Position numbers and translations under genes: made by a program
Assembly: GCF_052115485.1 (NCBI RefSeq)
Contig: NZ_JBFRGU010000005.1
Coordinates: 248,001 to 312,000 of the forward strand
DNA: 64,000 nt
Reading direction: 5' to 3'
Source of the DNA: Microvirga sp052115485
Lineage (GTDB): Bacteria > Pseudomonadota > Alphaproteobacteria > Rhizobiales > Beijerinckiaceae
Shown here: one piece after another, positions 43,401 through 51,796 of the stretch
How the letters are laid out: each line of letters starts with the position of its first letter
Position numbering within the stretch: the first letter of the stretch is position 1
The notes under the pieces: generated by a model
Seen by the model: the letters and a program-made list of their open reading frames with translations, nothing else
Databases searched by the model: none
Told to the model about the DNA's origin: nothing

Positions 43401-45240
43401 GCCAGACGCGATCCGCGCCCGAGGCTCCGGTGGAGACGACGCGGTAGGTCCGCTCGTTCACCACGCGGAAGCCGAGATTTTCGAGAAGCGGCACACGCTC
43501 GGAGAGCGGCAGCGCCATGCCTCGCGAAAATACTTTCAGGTGAACCCGCGTGTCGTCGTCGCCCTCGCGGCGATAGAGATCGACGGCACGGGGACGTGCT
43601 TCGGAGAGCTGTTCGAGAATGCCCACATCGACGATGGCTTCCTCGACGCTGAACGCTTCACGATAGCCCGCGCTGAAGGCAAGGGCATAGCGAGCGGCGA
43701 GAGCCCGCGCCCGCGGGCCGCCGACAGTCTCGGCAAGGCGGTCGCTCAAGGCGTCGCCCCAGGTGCGTACGATGCCGGCGATGCCCTTTTCGAGCAGCTC
43801 TCGCGGCACCTTCGGCGTTTCGCCCTCATCGCGGCCGATGATGTAGTGAGTGCGGGCCAGAGGCCCTTCGGGATAGGCGGGATAGATCGCGGAAATGCGT
43901 CCCTCGTAGACGCTTGCGAGGAATTCCGCGATGCGGCGGCTGGCATCGGTGTTGTAATGATCCTTCGGAACATAGACGAGCACCGAGACGAACCGGTCGA
44001 ACTCGTCCGGCCGCGCCAGCGCGCGAACGCGCGGACGCTCGGACAGATTCATGATGTCGATGGCGAACTCATAGAGAGTGTCTTCGTCGATCTGGAAAAG
44101 ATCATCACGAGGGTAGCTTTCCAGCACGTTCAAAAGCGAACGGCCGGAATAGCTCGCCGGATCGAACCCGGCGCGCGCCACGACCCGCGCCACTTTCAGG
44201 CGCAGATAGGGCACTTCCGCCGTCGTGTTGTTGTAAGCGCTCGATGTGAAGAGGCCGACGATGCGCAGCTCGCCCTGCAATTTCCCGCCGCGATCGAACA
44301 GCTTCACGCCGACATAATCGAGATGGGCGCGGCGATGAACGCGCGACTTCACATTCGCTTTGGTGATGATGAGCGCCTTGGGCTTTGCCAGGAAGGCACG
44401 GATTTCCGGCGTCATCGCCACGAGCTCACGGCCGCGGCGCAAGACACGCACGGACGGATCGCGCAACAGGCCGAGGCCTGTTCCCTCGACAGGATCGGCG
44501 ACCACGTCGTTCACCGGCAGGCGATATTCGCGCAGGCCGAGGAAGGTGAAGTTGTTCTCGGCAATCCATTCGAGGAAGGCAATGGCTTCCTTCGCTTCAT
44601 CCTCCGGCAACGGCGGCGGATTGGTCTTGTAGTCGCGGATGATCTCGCTGATGCGCCCGCGCATGGCGACCCAGTCGCGCACGGCGACGGCGACATCCAC
44701 ATAAACCTGCTTCAGGTCGGTGATCAGCTTTTCACGCGCCTGCGGCTCGTCGATCCGCGGCAGGTGAATATGAATGAAGCTTTCGCGCTCGACGCTCTCC
44801 GGCGCGGGCGCAGAAGCTTCGCCCACGAGGCGCACCAGATTGCCATGCGCATCGCGCTCGACGGCGAGAATCGGATGCGCCACGAGAAGCGGCTCGTATC
44901 CTTCGCTGACGATCTCGGCCAAGGTCGAATCGAGCAGGAACGGCATGTTGTCGTTGACGACCTCAACGACCGTTACGTCCTTGCGACGACCCGCATGCTC
45001 GACTTCGAGGTCGATGAGACGGATATCGGCCCCGCCGGTGCGCTGCACCGCAAGATGCGCGTAGGCCGCTCTTGCGAGATCAGCGAGCGTCTGCGGCGCA
45101 TAGGCGCTGAGATCCTCGGGCGGCACGCGGCCGAAGAGATCGCTGACAAATGTGGCGGGAAGGGTTGCGCGCTCGGCTTCGAGCAGCGCGACGGCAGCGG
45201 CAGTCAAGTCGCTTCCGCTGGTTGGCGTTTCCAGCTTCAT
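40408..45240 (-). CDS. NAD-specific glutamate dehydrogenase, large (180 kDa) type
   Basis: This 1610-residue protein matches the large GDH class found in many proteobacteria. It has a long N-terminal regulatory region, a catalytic centre around residues 790-870 (VRLRFGKVARGGLRWSDRPQ-like, KNAVIVPVGAKGGF) and a long C-terminal domain. It converts glutamate to 2-oxoglutarate with NAD and is mainly catabolic. ATG 45240 gives the usual length; the frame is open to 45300. A long open frame opposite (42202-45348) is a composition artefact. The MFS gene is its only operon partner. Confidence 0.96.
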   Translation of the reverse strand: MKLETPTSGSDLTAAAVALLEAERATLPATFVSDLFGRVPPEDLSAYAPQTLADLARAAYAHLAVQRTGGADIRLIDLEVEHAGRRKDVTVVEVVNDNMPFLLDSTLAEIVSEGYEPLLVAHPILAVERDAHGNLVRLVGEASAPAPESVERESFIHIHLPRIDEPQAREKLITDLKQVYVDVAVAVRDWVAMRGRISEIIRDYKTNPPPLPEDEAKEAIAFLEWIAENNFTFLGLREYRLPVNDVVADPVEGTGLGLLRDPSVRVLRRGRELVAMTPEIRAFLAKPKALIITKANVKSRVHRRAHLDYVGVKLFDRGGKLQGELRIVGLFTSSAYNNTTAEVPYLRLKVARVVARAGFDPASYSGRSLLNVLESYPRDDLFQIDEDTLYEFAIDIMNLSERPRVRALARPDEFDRFVSVLVYVPKDHYNTDASRRIAEFLASVYEGRISAIYPAYPEGPLARTHYIIGRDEGETPKVPRELLEKGIAGIVRTWGDALSDRLAETVGGPRARALAARYALAFSAGYREAFSVEEAIVDVGILEQLSEARPRAVDLYRREGDDDTRVHLKVFSRGMALPLSERVPLLENLGFRVVNERTYRVVSTGASGADRVWLHDMTLERASGGAIDIAAIQDLIEAALLALFRGLAESDAFNRLVLEAGLGWRDVAMVRAFGRYLRQIRIAYAQDYLAETLARHSVIAEELVAYFYARFDPRIETIETRTAKEAEIRASIEELLKDVTSLDDDRILRRFINLIEAATRTNFFQLEANGLPRQTISFKFECAKVDGLPLPRPLYEIFVYSPRVEGVHLRFGKVARGGLRWSDRPQDFRTEVLGLVKAQQVKNAVIVPVGAKGGFVPKHLPPPSDRQAWLHEGTESYRIFVRTLLQLTDNIEGDHVAPPADTVRHDGDDPYLVVAADKGTATFSDTANALSAEKHHWLGDAFASGGSQGYDHKKMGITARGAWEAVKRHFREMDIDIQTQPVTVAGVGDMSGDVFGNGMLLSRALKLVAAFDHRDIFLDPNPDPETTFKERERLFGLPRSSWQDYDKSLISKGGGIFPRSAKSIPLSPEVRALLDLDKTEAAPSEVMTAILKAQVGLLWFGGIGTYIRAATETDEQVGDRANDAIRITGGDVRAKVIGEGANLGMTQRGRIEAACAGIRLNTDAIDNSAGVNTSDVEVNIKIALTTPERDGRLSYETRNALLAHMTDEVARLVLRNNYLQTLALSLAERHGVSDLGFARRLMHMLEAQGRLDRNVEYLPDDATLTERARRGEALTRPEIAVLLAYAKLTLHDALLESAVPDDPYLGKELDRYFPDEMRERFPDAIATHRLRREIIATQLANAIINRCGPTVVARLVDQTGTDAPTIAAAYAATRDAFGLTDLNFAIDALDGKVPGALQLSLYGDLQDLLMNRIVWFIRNVDFLHTPLDAIVGIYGAGVADVGRSLRTTLAPGALVLLEERTKNLVAQGVPEDLASRLAALTDLVAAPDIVLTAQKTGRPVLDIARTHFALEAAFRLGALTHEAREINVSDYFDRLALDRAIDGIALAHRNLTAEIVSQGPAGEEGVAAWSERRGADLARIRSAIDNIVTSGLTLSKVTVAASLLGDLVKG

Positions 45241-45344
45241 GCGCTCATCCTCACTGGTGATCGTTGCGGGACCCCTCGCACGAACCTCGTACGGAAGCAA
45301 CCACAGCCTGTCATTCTCGTCTTGGAAGTAACGACTTTGAAATT

Positions 45345-45701
45345 TTAAGCCGCTTCAGCTCGCTTTCCGGTTACTAAATTTTCATCTCCCCAGATTTTCA
45401 GCGCCATGATCACCGGCTCAAGGCTGTGTCCACGTGGAGAGAGGCTGTATTCGACGCGCGGGGGAACCTCCGGATAAACCTTGCGGATCAAAAGGCCATC
45501 GGCCTCCAGTTCGCGCAACTGGTTGGTCAGCATGCGCTGCGTGACCGTGGGAATCAGGCGACGGATTTCGCTGAACCGCAGGATCCCGTTCACGAGCAAT
45601 TTGTAGAGAATGACGACCTTCCACTTGCCATCGATGAGGTTGAGTGTGGCTTCAACCGAGCAGGAGGTGCAGGCGGGCGTTCCAGAAGCCTTGCGGGGCA
45701 T
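45345..45701 (-). CDS. HxlR-family transcriptional regulator
   Basis: This 118-residue winged-helix protein has the HxlR sequences DGKWKVVILYKLLVNGILRFSE, IPTVTQRMLTNQLRELEADG and VEYSLSPRGHSLEPV. A CTSCSVEATL segment at the N-terminus carries the cysteine that in relatives such as YodB and HypR senses quinones or aldehydes. It is divergent from the oxidoreductase at 45799, its likely target, with 97 bases between. ATG 45701 is chosen for the AAGGA 7 bases upstream. Confidence 0.93.
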   Translation of the reverse strand: MPRKASGTPACTSCSVEATLNLIDGKWKVVILYKLLVNGILRFSEIRRLIPTVTQRMLTNQLRELEADGLLIRKVYPEVPPRVEYSLSPRGHSLEPVIMALKIWGDENLVTGKRAEAA

Positions 45702-45798
45702 ATTGGTATCCTTTTCGACACTATGTGCGTTCAAAGTGCGTTCTTGCAAGAAGAATTAGTATCGCCGACTTTGCCCCTATAACGAGGAGAAAAAGTCC

Positions 45799-46812
45799 AT
45801 GCGCGCCGTGGCATTCAAGCAATCCCTGCCGATCGCCTCCGAATCATCGCTGATCGATATCGAGTTGCCCCGTCCCGAGCCGACGGGCCGGGATCTTCTG
45901 GTCGAGATCAAGGCGATCTCGGTCAATCCGGTCGACACGAAAGTGCGCGCCAGGGCGTTGTCGGAGGCGGGCGAGGCCCGGATTTTGGGCTTCGATGCGG
46001 CGGGCATCGTTGCCGCCGTCGGACCAAACGCGACCCTGTTCAAGCCGGGCGATGCGGTTTTCTACGCCGGCACGATCAATCGCCCTGGCACGAATGCGGA
46101 ATATCATCTCGTCGATGAGCGGCTCGTCGGCAGAAAACCCTCCTCGCTCGATTTCCCGGCCGCCGCCGCCATGCCGCTAACGACTTTGACCGCGTGGGAA
46201 ACCCTGTTCGACCGGCTCGATATCAAGCGTCCGGTCGTGGGCGCGGCCAATGCCATTCTCATCGTCGGCGGGGCAGGGGGCGTCGGTTCGATGGCGATTC
46301 AATTGGCCCGCAAGCTGACGGATTTGACCGTGATCACCACGGCCTCGCGGCCGGAAACGAAGGATTGGGTGCGCGAACTCGGCGCGCATCATGTGATCGA
46401 TCATGGTAAGCCATTGGCCGCCCAGGTGGCAGAACTCGGCTTGGGCGCGCCCGCCTTCGTGTTTTCGATCACCCGCACGGACACTCATTTCAAGGAGATC
46501 GCGACGCTGATTTCGCCGCAGGGACGCTTCGCCCTGATCGACGATCCCGGCCCGCTCGATGTCAACCTGCTCAAGGGCAAGAGCGTTTCACTGCATTGGG
46601 AATCGATGTTCACCCGCTCGACCTTCCAGACCGCCGATATGGAACGCCAGCACGACATTCTCAACGAGGTCTCCCGTCTCGTGGATGGCGGCACGATTCG
46701 CACCACCCTGGCCGAGACGTTCGGCGCCATCAACGCAGCGAATCTCAAGCGGGCTCACGCTTTCATCGAAAGCGGACGCGCGCGGGGCAAGGTTATTCTG
46801 GCTGGTTTCTGA
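45799..46812 (+). CDS. Zinc-type alcohol dehydrogenase-like / quinone oxidoreductase
   Basis: This 337-residue medium-chain reductase of the quinone-oxidoreductase branch has a GroES-like N-terminus without the zinc-binding cysteine loop and a nucleotide-binding IVGGAGGVGSMAIQLAR. Such enzymes reduce quinones or enals with NADPH. A divergent HxlR regulator with a conserved cysteine suggests induction by electrophiles. A clear terminator follows. Confidence 0.9.
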   Translation: MRAVAFKQSLPIASESSLIDIELPRPEPTGRDLLVEIKAISVNPVDTKVRARALSEAGEARILGFDAAGIVAAVGPNATLFKPGDAVFYAGTINRPGTNAEYHLVDERLVGRKPSSLDFPAAAAMPLTTLTAWETLFDRLDIKRPVVGAANAILIVGGAGGVGSMAIQLARKLTDLTVITTASRPETKDWVRELGAHHVIDHGKPLAAQVAELGLGAPAFVFSITRTDTHFKEIATLISPQGRFALIDDPGPLDVNLLKGKSVSLHWESMFTRSTFQTADMERQHDILNEVSRLVDGGTIRTTLAETFGAINAANLKRAHAFIESGRARGKVILAGF

Positions 46813-46830
46813 AGCTACGTTGAAAAGGAA

Positions 46831-46855
46831 AAGGCCGCCCCGGAAGGCGGCCTTT
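46831..46855 (+). terminator. Rho-independent-like terminator after the oxidoreductase
   Basis: A perfect nine-base stem, AAGGCCGCC / GGCGGCCTT, has a six-base loop and ends in TTT, 19 bases after the stop codon at 46812. Confidence 0.8.
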
Positions 46856-46870
46856 CGTCTCGACGATAAA

Positions 46871-46943
46871 AGGGCCCGGCCCCCTGAACGTCCCAGGGGG
46901 GCTGGGGGGCTGACGTGTCCGGGGAGGTCAAGGAACCGGGCCG
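46871..46943 (+). other. GC-rich structured intergenic segment, possible small RNA
   Basis: After the terminator the sequence contains a potential closed fold: outer arms GGGCCCGG (46872) and CCGGGCC (46936), with an inner hairpin CCCCC-TGAACGTCCCA-GGGGG. No coding frame and no repeat copy elsewhere in the window were found. It is too unlike a tRNA to be one. The whole gene-free stretch from 46856 to 47168 also holds the palindrome at 47091-47137. Confidence 0.3.
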
Positions 46944-47090
46944 TCGAGGCAACATCGTTGGTATCGAGGTGTACTGGGGCTGGTTCGCGGCACGATTGCG
47001 GCAAGAATAAGATTTGCCCCACGAAGTCGTGAGCCGACGAAAGGGGATGGGGTTGAACCTGCGTCCGGCAAGGCTCATCATGGATGAACG

Positions 47091-47137
47091 CATGATCCGG
47101 CAAAGTGGAAACCGGCTTGTCGAAAGATCGTGCGGCG
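47091..47137. repeat. AAGTGGAAACCGG palindrome, second copy
   Basis: GCATGATCCGGCAAAGTGG and GGCTTGTCGAAAGATCGTGC are inverted around AGTGGAAACCGG, the same core as at 22725-22773 and as module two of the large repeat. Confidence 0.65.
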
Positions 47138-47168
47138 TAACAAAGAGATGGCATTCGCTGGAGGCATC

Positions 47169-47564
47169 ATGAGCGAAGGTGACATCGCAGAGCCGTTGCG
47201 CGGCGGCTCGGCACCGGGTTCTTCAAGAACATCAGCCCAGGTCTTGCCGTTTCCCGCCGCGCCGAACCGCATTTCCTTCGACCGGGGTGAGTTGCAGACC
47301 ATCCTCAACCTTTACGGCCGTATGGTCGCCGGCGGCGAGTGGCGGGACTATGCCATCGACTTCACGCCGGACAAGGCTGTTTTCTCGATCTACCGACGCA
47401 CCTCCGAGGTACCGCTCTATCGAATCGAGAAAGATCCGAAACTCGCCCGCAAGCAGGGCGCATATTCCGTGGTCGTTGCGAGCGGCCTCATTCTCAAGCG
47501 CGGCCACGACCTCGACCGTGTGATCCGCGTGCTCGATAAGCCGCTGCAGGTGGTTTCGAACTGA
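47169..47564 (+). CDS. DUF2794 family protein
   Basis: This 131-residue protein has the DUF2794 core ISFDRGELQTILNLYGRMVA, EWRDYAIDFTPDKAVFSIYR and a second half with VVVASGLILKRGHDLDRVIR. It is typical of Alphaproteobacteria and of unknown function. ATG 47169 has GGAGG 5 bases upstream and is preferred to the ATG at 47148. The N-terminal 40 residues are loosely structured. Confidence 0.9.
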   Translation: MSEGDIAEPLRGGSAPGSSRTSAQVLPFPAAPNRISFDRGELQTILNLYGRMVAGGEWRDYAIDFTPDKAVFSIYRRTSEVPLYRIEKDPKLARKQGAYSVVVASGLILKRGHDLDRVIRVLDKPLQVVSN

Positions 47565-47580
47565 GTTTGCTTCTTGCTTT

Positions 47581-47669
47581 CGTCATGCCCGGCCTTGAGC
47601 CGGGCATCCACGCCTTTGCTTACGGCGTAATGTAAGACGTGGATGGCCGGGACGAGCCCGGCCGTGACG
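47581..47669. repeat. CCGGGCATCCACG palindromic repeat
   Basis: CGTCATGCCCGGCCTTGAGC and GGCCGGGACGAGCCCGGCCG are inverted around ATCCACGCC...GACGTGGAT. It lies between convergent genes and is the same family as 13632-13733 and 50003-50070. Confidence 0.7.
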
Positions 47670-47684
47670 GTTGGAGCGATGACT

Positions 47685-48614
47685 TCAAGCCGCGACGGAG
47701 GCTGCTCCCTTCAGGTGAAGCATGTGCCGCACCTCGTCGGGCGTAGCCACCCGATGGCCGAGTTCTTCCACGATGGTGCGGATTTTGTCGACTTGCTCGG
47801 CATTGTTTTCGGCGAGCCGACCGCGCTCGATCATGAGATTGTCTTCGAGCCCGACACGGACGTTGCCGCCGAGAATTACGCCCATTGTTCCTAGCGGAAA
47901 CTGGTGACGTCCCGCCGCGAGAACGGAGAAGTGATAATCGTCGCCGAGCAGGCGATCGGCCGTCGCCTTCATATGCATGAGCTGCTCCGGCGCCGGATCG
48001 ATTCCGCCGAGAACGCCGAGGACGAATTGAAGGAAGATCGGGCCTTTGAGCAAGCCGCGCTTCCGGTAGAACGCCACGGTCTGGATATGGCCGACATCGT
48101 AACATTCGAGCTCGAAACGCACGCCCTGCCGGTCGCCGAGATCGGCGAGGATCGCTTCGATATCGCCAAAAGTGTTCTGGAAGACGATGTTGCGCGTGGC
48201 TTCCAGAAATGTCGGCTCCCAGTCGTGCCGCCATTCCGTGTAGCGCTCGGCCATGGGAAACAGCCCGAAATTCATCGAACCCATGTTGAGCGAGCACATT
48301 TCGGGCTTCAACAAACGCGCCGCCGCAAGCCGCTGGTCGAGTGTCATGCGCGAGCTGCCGCCGGTCGAGATGTTGAGAACGGCGTCGGTTTCCTGTCGGA
48401 TCGTGGACAGGATCTGCCGGAACAGTTCCGGATCGGCGGAAGGAATCCCGGTTTGCGGATCGCGTGCGTGGAGGTGGATGATCGCCGCGCCCGCTTTCGC
48501 CGCGTCGATCGCCTGCCGCGCGATCTCCTGTGGCGTGACCGGCAGGTGCGGGCTCATCGACGGGGTGTGAATGGAGCCCGTGATGGCGCAGGTGACGATG
48601 ACGGGCTTGCTCAT
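47685..48614 (-). CDS. Beta-keto acid cleavage enzyme (BKACE, DUF849)
   Basis: This 309-residue TIM-barrel enzyme has the zinc ligands His47 and His49 in IIHLHARDPQTG and a later glutamate in VRVGLEDNL. BKACE enzymes condense a beta-keto acid with acetyl-CoA to give acetoacetate and a new acyl-CoA. Known substrates include 3-keto-5-aminohexanoate, dehydrocarnitine and beta-ketoadipate. The start ATG overlaps the aminotransferase stop (ATGA), so the aminotransferase product is likely its substrate, or close to it. Specificity cannot be read from the sequence. Confidence 0.92.
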   Translation of the reverse strand: MSKPVIVTCAITGSIHTPSMSPHLPVTPQEIARQAIDAAKAGAAIIHLHARDPQTGIPSADPELFRQILSTIRQETDAVLNISTGGSSRMTLDQRLAAARLLKPEMCSLNMGSMNFGLFPMAERYTEWRHDWEPTFLEATRNIVFQNTFGDIEAILADLGDRQGVRFELECYDVGHIQTVAFYRKRGLLKGPIFLQFVLGVLGGIDPAPEQLMHMKATADRLLGDDYHFSVLAAGRHQFPLGTMGVILGGNVRVGLEDNLMIERGRLAENNAEQVDKIRTIVEELGHRVATPDEVRHMLHLKGAASVAA

Positions 48615-49951
48615 GCGGCGGCTCCGTAATTAAGACCCGCTTCCTTCGCGAAGACGTCGAGGCTGTCGGTGAGAATCCCGATTATCTCGTCGATCTGATC
48701 GTCGGTGGTGATGAGGGGTGGGCAGACGAGGAAGTGATCACCGATGCGGCCGCCGCGCGTGCGGCGGGAATAGATGATCAGGCCGCGATCATAGGCGATA
48801 TCCACCAGGCGGTTATGCGCGTTGAGCTCCACCGGCAAAGGCTCCATCGTGTCGCGGTTGGCGACGAGCTCGAAGGCGAGCAACAGCCCCTTGCCGCGCA
48901 CATCGCCGATGAAGCCGTAACGCTGCATCAGGGCCTGAAGGCGGGCTTTCAACTTGTCGCCCTGGATCCGCGCGGCGTCGATGAGGCCGAGGCGGTCGAT
49001 CTCGTCCATGACCGCGAGACCCGCCGCACAGGCGAGCGGATTGCCCGCATAGGTAAAGCCGTGAATGAAGCCGCCGTTGTCGATCACCGCATCGGCGATG
49101 CGCCGGTCGGCCACCATTGCGCCGAGCGGCACATAGCCCGCACCGAAGCCCTTGGAGAACGCGATCAGATCCGGCCGCAGGCCCCAGTGATCGGTGGCGA
49201 GGTACTTGCCCGTGCGCCCAGCACCGCTCATCACTTCGTCGGAGATCAGGAGAATGCCGAACTCGTCGCAGATCTTACGGATCTCGGCATAGTAGCTGTC
49301 GGGTGCGACGAGCGCGCCCGTCGAGGCGCCGCCCACGGGTTCCATGATGAAGGCGAGAACCGTTTCCGGGCCCTGGCGGAGAATTTCATCGCGCAGGTAG
49401 CGCGCGTATTTCAGGCCCCGCTCGGCGTCGCTGAGATTGTCGCGGTCGAGATAGCAGGTCGGCGCGGGGATCTTGGGCATCTCGCGCATCATGGGCGAGA
49501 ACGGCGCGCTCATGAGCGACATGCCGGTGACGCTGAGCGCGCCAAGGCTTGAGCCGTGATAGGACGGAAAGCGGGAAATCACCTTCCAACGCGAAGCCTC
49601 GCCGATCGCCACCGCATATTGCCGCGCGAGTTTCAGGCAGCTCTCCACGGCCTCCGATCCACCTGAGACGAAGAACACCCGGTCGAGGCCCGGCGGCATT
49701 CGCTCGGCGATCCGGCGCGCGAATTCCTCGGCCGGTTCGTTTTCGAAGTGCAGGCGATAGCCGAAGGTGGATTTTTCCATCTGCCGGCGCATGGCCTCTA
49801 GCACGACGGGGTTGGAATGGCCGATATTCGACACCATCGCGCCGCTGGAGCCGTCGAGATAGCGCTTGCCGCTGGTATCCCACAGGTAGACGCCTTCGGC
49901 GCGGTCCAGGAGAGGGCGACGTAGCCGCGTCTGGTAAAACAGGTTCGACAT
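48611..49951 (-). CDS. Class III (omega-amino acid) aminotransferase
   Basis: This 446-residue PLP enzyme has the active-site lysine at residue 267 in LIAFSKGFGAGYVPLG and the PLP-binding aspartate at 238 in LLISDEVMSGAGRTG. The class converts beta-alanine, GABA, taurine or related amino compounds to aldehydes or keto acids. Its overlap with the BKACE gene suggests it makes a beta-keto acid from a beta-amino acid. ATG 49951 is preferred to 49990, on its GAGCGAGAT upstream and family alignment. Confidence 0.93.
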   Translation of the reverse strand: MSNLFYQTRLRRPLLDRAEGVYLWDTSGKRYLDGSSGAMVSNIGHSNPVVLEAMRRQMEKSTFGYRLHFENEPAEEFARRIAERMPPGLDRVFFVSGGSEAVESCLKLARQYAVAIGEASRWKVISRFPSYHGSSLGALSVTGMSLMSAPFSPMMREMPKIPAPTCYLDRDNLSDAERGLKYARYLRDEILRQGPETVLAFIMEPVGGASTGALVAPDSYYAEIRKICDEFGILLISDEVMSGAGRTGKYLATDHWGLRPDLIAFSKGFGAGYVPLGAMVADRRIADAVIDNGGFIHGFTYAGNPLACAAGLAVMDEIDRLGLIDAARIQGDKLKARLQALMQRYGFIGDVRGKGLLLAFELVANRDTMEPLPVELNAHNRLVDIAYDRGLIIYSRRTRGGRIGDHFLVCPPLITTDDQIDEIIGILTDSLDVFAKEAGLNYGAAA

Positions 49952-50002
49952 CTCGCTCGATCCTTTTTCAGTCCCCTTCACGGGCGTCATAGCCGACTTT
50001 CA

Positions 50003-50070
50003 GTCATCCACGTCTTCCAGGCCGCCACGCAGCCAAGGCGTGGATGCCCGGCACGAGGCCGGGCATGACG
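50003..50070. repeat. CCGGGCATCCACG palindromic repeat
   Basis: AGTCATCCACGTCTTCCAGG and GGCACGAGGCCGGGCATGAC, with the shared GGCGTGGATGCC, form the third copy of this family. It lies between the divergent aminotransferase and LysR genes. Confidence 0.7.
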
Positions 50071-50163
50071 GGGAGGAGGTCGCGCCAGCAAACATGGCTC
50101 GACATCAATGCGCAAATAAATAGGATGAACGCTTGGCATTCTAAAAAGGAATGGTCTGGCGTA

Positions 50164-51129
50164 ATGGGACGACGGGCGCACCGGTTCGTATGGGATATCG
50201 ACTGGAACCTGCTGCGGACCTTCATGGTCATCGTGCAGGAGAAAGGCATCACGTCGGCCGGGGAAAAATTGCGGCTGAAGCAGCCGACCATCAGCAACGC
50301 GCTCCGGCGTCTGGAAGGGCATTTCGACTGTCGCCTGATCGAGCGTCGCCCCGGCGTTTTCGAGGTCACGCCCGCCGGGCAGCGCCTCTATGCGGAATGC
50401 GTCGGCTTGTTCGACTCCGTGTCCGGTCTGCACACCCTCGTCCACGATCAGCCGGACGAGGTCACGGGGCGGATCGACATGGCTTTCGCAAGCCATGTAG
50501 TGTGTCCGCTGCTCGACGACATTCTTGCGGCGTTCCATCGCGATCATCCCCGCGTGACCTTTGCGACCTCGGTGTCATCGAGCCAGGAAGTAATCACCGC
50601 CGTTGCGCGAAAAGATGCGGCGTTCGGCGTCTGCCTGATGCACGAGCGCCATCCGAAGCTCGAATTTCAGCCGCTCTATCGTGAGAGTTTTGGTTATTTC
50701 TGCGGGCGCGCGCATCGTCTTTTCGGCAAGGCCGACTTGAGCATCGAGGACTTGCGGAACGAAGCTTATGTTTCGTTCAAGACGGATCAGATGGCGGACG
50801 CGCTGTGGCCGGTCGCAATGCTCCGGCAGCAGGAAAAATTCACGAGTCCCATCATCGGCACGTCGTCCCATCTCGAAGAGGTCAAGCGCCTGATCATCGC
50901 CGGTTTCGGCTTCGGTCCTCTGCCCATTCACGTGGTCGAGGACGATGTGCGCAAAGGCCTGCTGTGGCGGCTTCCACCATACGAAAGGCCACCCGAGGTC
51001 GATGTGCATCTGACCTTCGATCCCGTCGCCCGGCACACGCGGGCCGAGGCACTGCTTCTCGAGAGGCTCTTGACGCGGATCGAGGAAACGCCTTTGTCCG
51101 AGCGGACTTATCCGATCCCGGATGAATGA
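50164..51129 (+). CDS. LysR-family transcriptional regulator of the catabolic island
   Basis: This 321-residue regulator has an N-terminal helix-turn-helix (FMVIVQEKGITSAGEKLRLK, QPTISNALRRLEGHFDCRLI) and the substrate-binding domain. It is divergent from the aminotransferase-BKACE operon and lies ahead of the thioesterase gene, so it probably controls the island. ATG 50164 has AAGGA 12 bases upstream; ATG 50125 is an alternative that would add 13 residues. In Pseudomonas a LysR-type gene is likewise near carnitine BKACE and thioesterase genes, but no orthology is claimed. Confidence 0.88.
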   Translation: MGRRAHRFVWDIDWNLLRTFMVIVQEKGITSAGEKLRLKQPTISNALRRLEGHFDCRLIERRPGVFEVTPAGQRLYAECVGLFDSVSGLHTLVHDQPDEVTGRIDMAFASHVVCPLLDDILAAFHRDHPRVTFATSVSSSQEVITAVARKDAAFGVCLMHERHPKLEFQPLYRESFGYFCGRAHRLFGKADLSIEDLRNEAYVSFKTDQMADALWPVAMLRQQEKFTSPIIGTSSHLEEVKRLIIAGFGFGPLPIHVVEDDVRKGLLWRLPPYERPPEVDVHLTFDPVARHTRAEALLLERLLTRIEETPLSERTYPIPDE

Positions 51130-51151
51130 GCCGGAACCGAACTCTGCCGAC

Positions 51152-51245
51152 CTCACCCTGAGGAGCAGCCAAAGGTGCGTCTCGAAGGAGATTCCAGCGG
51201 GCACTGGATCCTCCTTCGAGACGGTGCTTCGCACCTCAGGCAGCG
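51152..51245. repeat. Long inverted repeat CCTGAGGAGC / CTCCTTCGAGACG
   Basis: TCACCCTGAGGAGCAGCC ... GGTGCGTCTCGAAGGAG is mirrored by CTCCTTCGAGACGGTGCTTC then GCACCTCAGGCAGCG. The stem is long and imperfect, with about 20 bases in the loop. It occupies the space between the LysR and thioesterase genes. Confidence 0.7.
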
Positions 51246-51291
51246 AGCAGTTTACTCGCGAGGAGCGGAAAGTCGGAAGAGTTTTTGAGGG

Positions 51292-51780
51292 ATGATGAAA
51301 GCGATCGAAACGCCCTGGATTTCAGTCCGTGAAACCGTTCGCGACGAATGGATCGACTTCAACGGCCACATGACGAATGCCGCCTATGTGACCGCGTTCG
51401 ACATCGCCTCGGTCGCGCTTCTGCACCGCATCGGAATCGATCCCGCATACCGCGAACGGGAACGGTGCTCGACCTTCGCACTCGAACTGCACACGGTGTT
51501 TCATTGTGAATTACCGGCGCGTGCGCCTTATCTGATCGAGACGCGTGTTCTCGATTTCGATGCCAAGCGCATCCACCTCTTCCATCAAATCAAGCACGCG
51601 GAAGAAAATTTTTTGGCGGCAAGTCTGGAAGTGGTGACGATCCATGTGGATCTCGACAAGCGGCGCTCGACACCGTTTCCGGAAAGCGTGGTTGAGCGGC
51701 TCGTCGCTTATCGCGCCGCCTCCGACAATCTCGGCTGGCCGGAGGTCGCCAGCCGCAGGGTTGGGCTTAAACCCGCCTGA
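51292..51780 (+). CDS. Acyl-CoA thioesterase, hot-dog fold (betainyl-CoA thioesterase-like)
   Basis: This 162-residue protein has a 4-hydroxybenzoyl-CoA-thioesterase-type hot-dog fold with the start EWIDFNGHMTNAAYVTAFD, the D-x-N-G-H-x-x-N-x-x-Y active-site strand. In the carnitine pathway a similar thioesterase frees glycine betaine from betainyl-CoA, the product of a BKACE. Here it lies in the same island as a BKACE, so it may finish the same kind of reaction. It starts with ATG-ATG at 51292. Confidence 0.85.
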   Translation: MMKAIETPWISVRETVRDEWIDFNGHMTNAAYVTAFDIASVALLHRIGIDPAYRERERCSTFALELHTVFHCELPARAPYLIETRVLDFDAKRIHLFHQIKHAEENFLAASLEVVTIHVDLDKRRSTPFPESVVERLVAYRAASDNLGWPEVASRRVGLKPA

Positions 51781-51796
51781 CGACTTCAACAGCCCA

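Noticed and set aside
42202..45348. A 1048-codon open frame on the plus strand opposite NAD-glutamate dehydrogenase
   Set aside because: It mirrors the codon pattern of the real gene on the other strand, as often happens in GC-rich DNA. The product is rich in Arg, His, Asp and Glu without family motifs, and the minus-strand gene is certain.
46872..46943. A tRNA or 4.5S RNA gene at the structured segment
   Set aside because: There is no T-loop or anticodon arm, and the conserved GGUCAGGUCCGGAAGGAAGC core of SRP RNA is not present.
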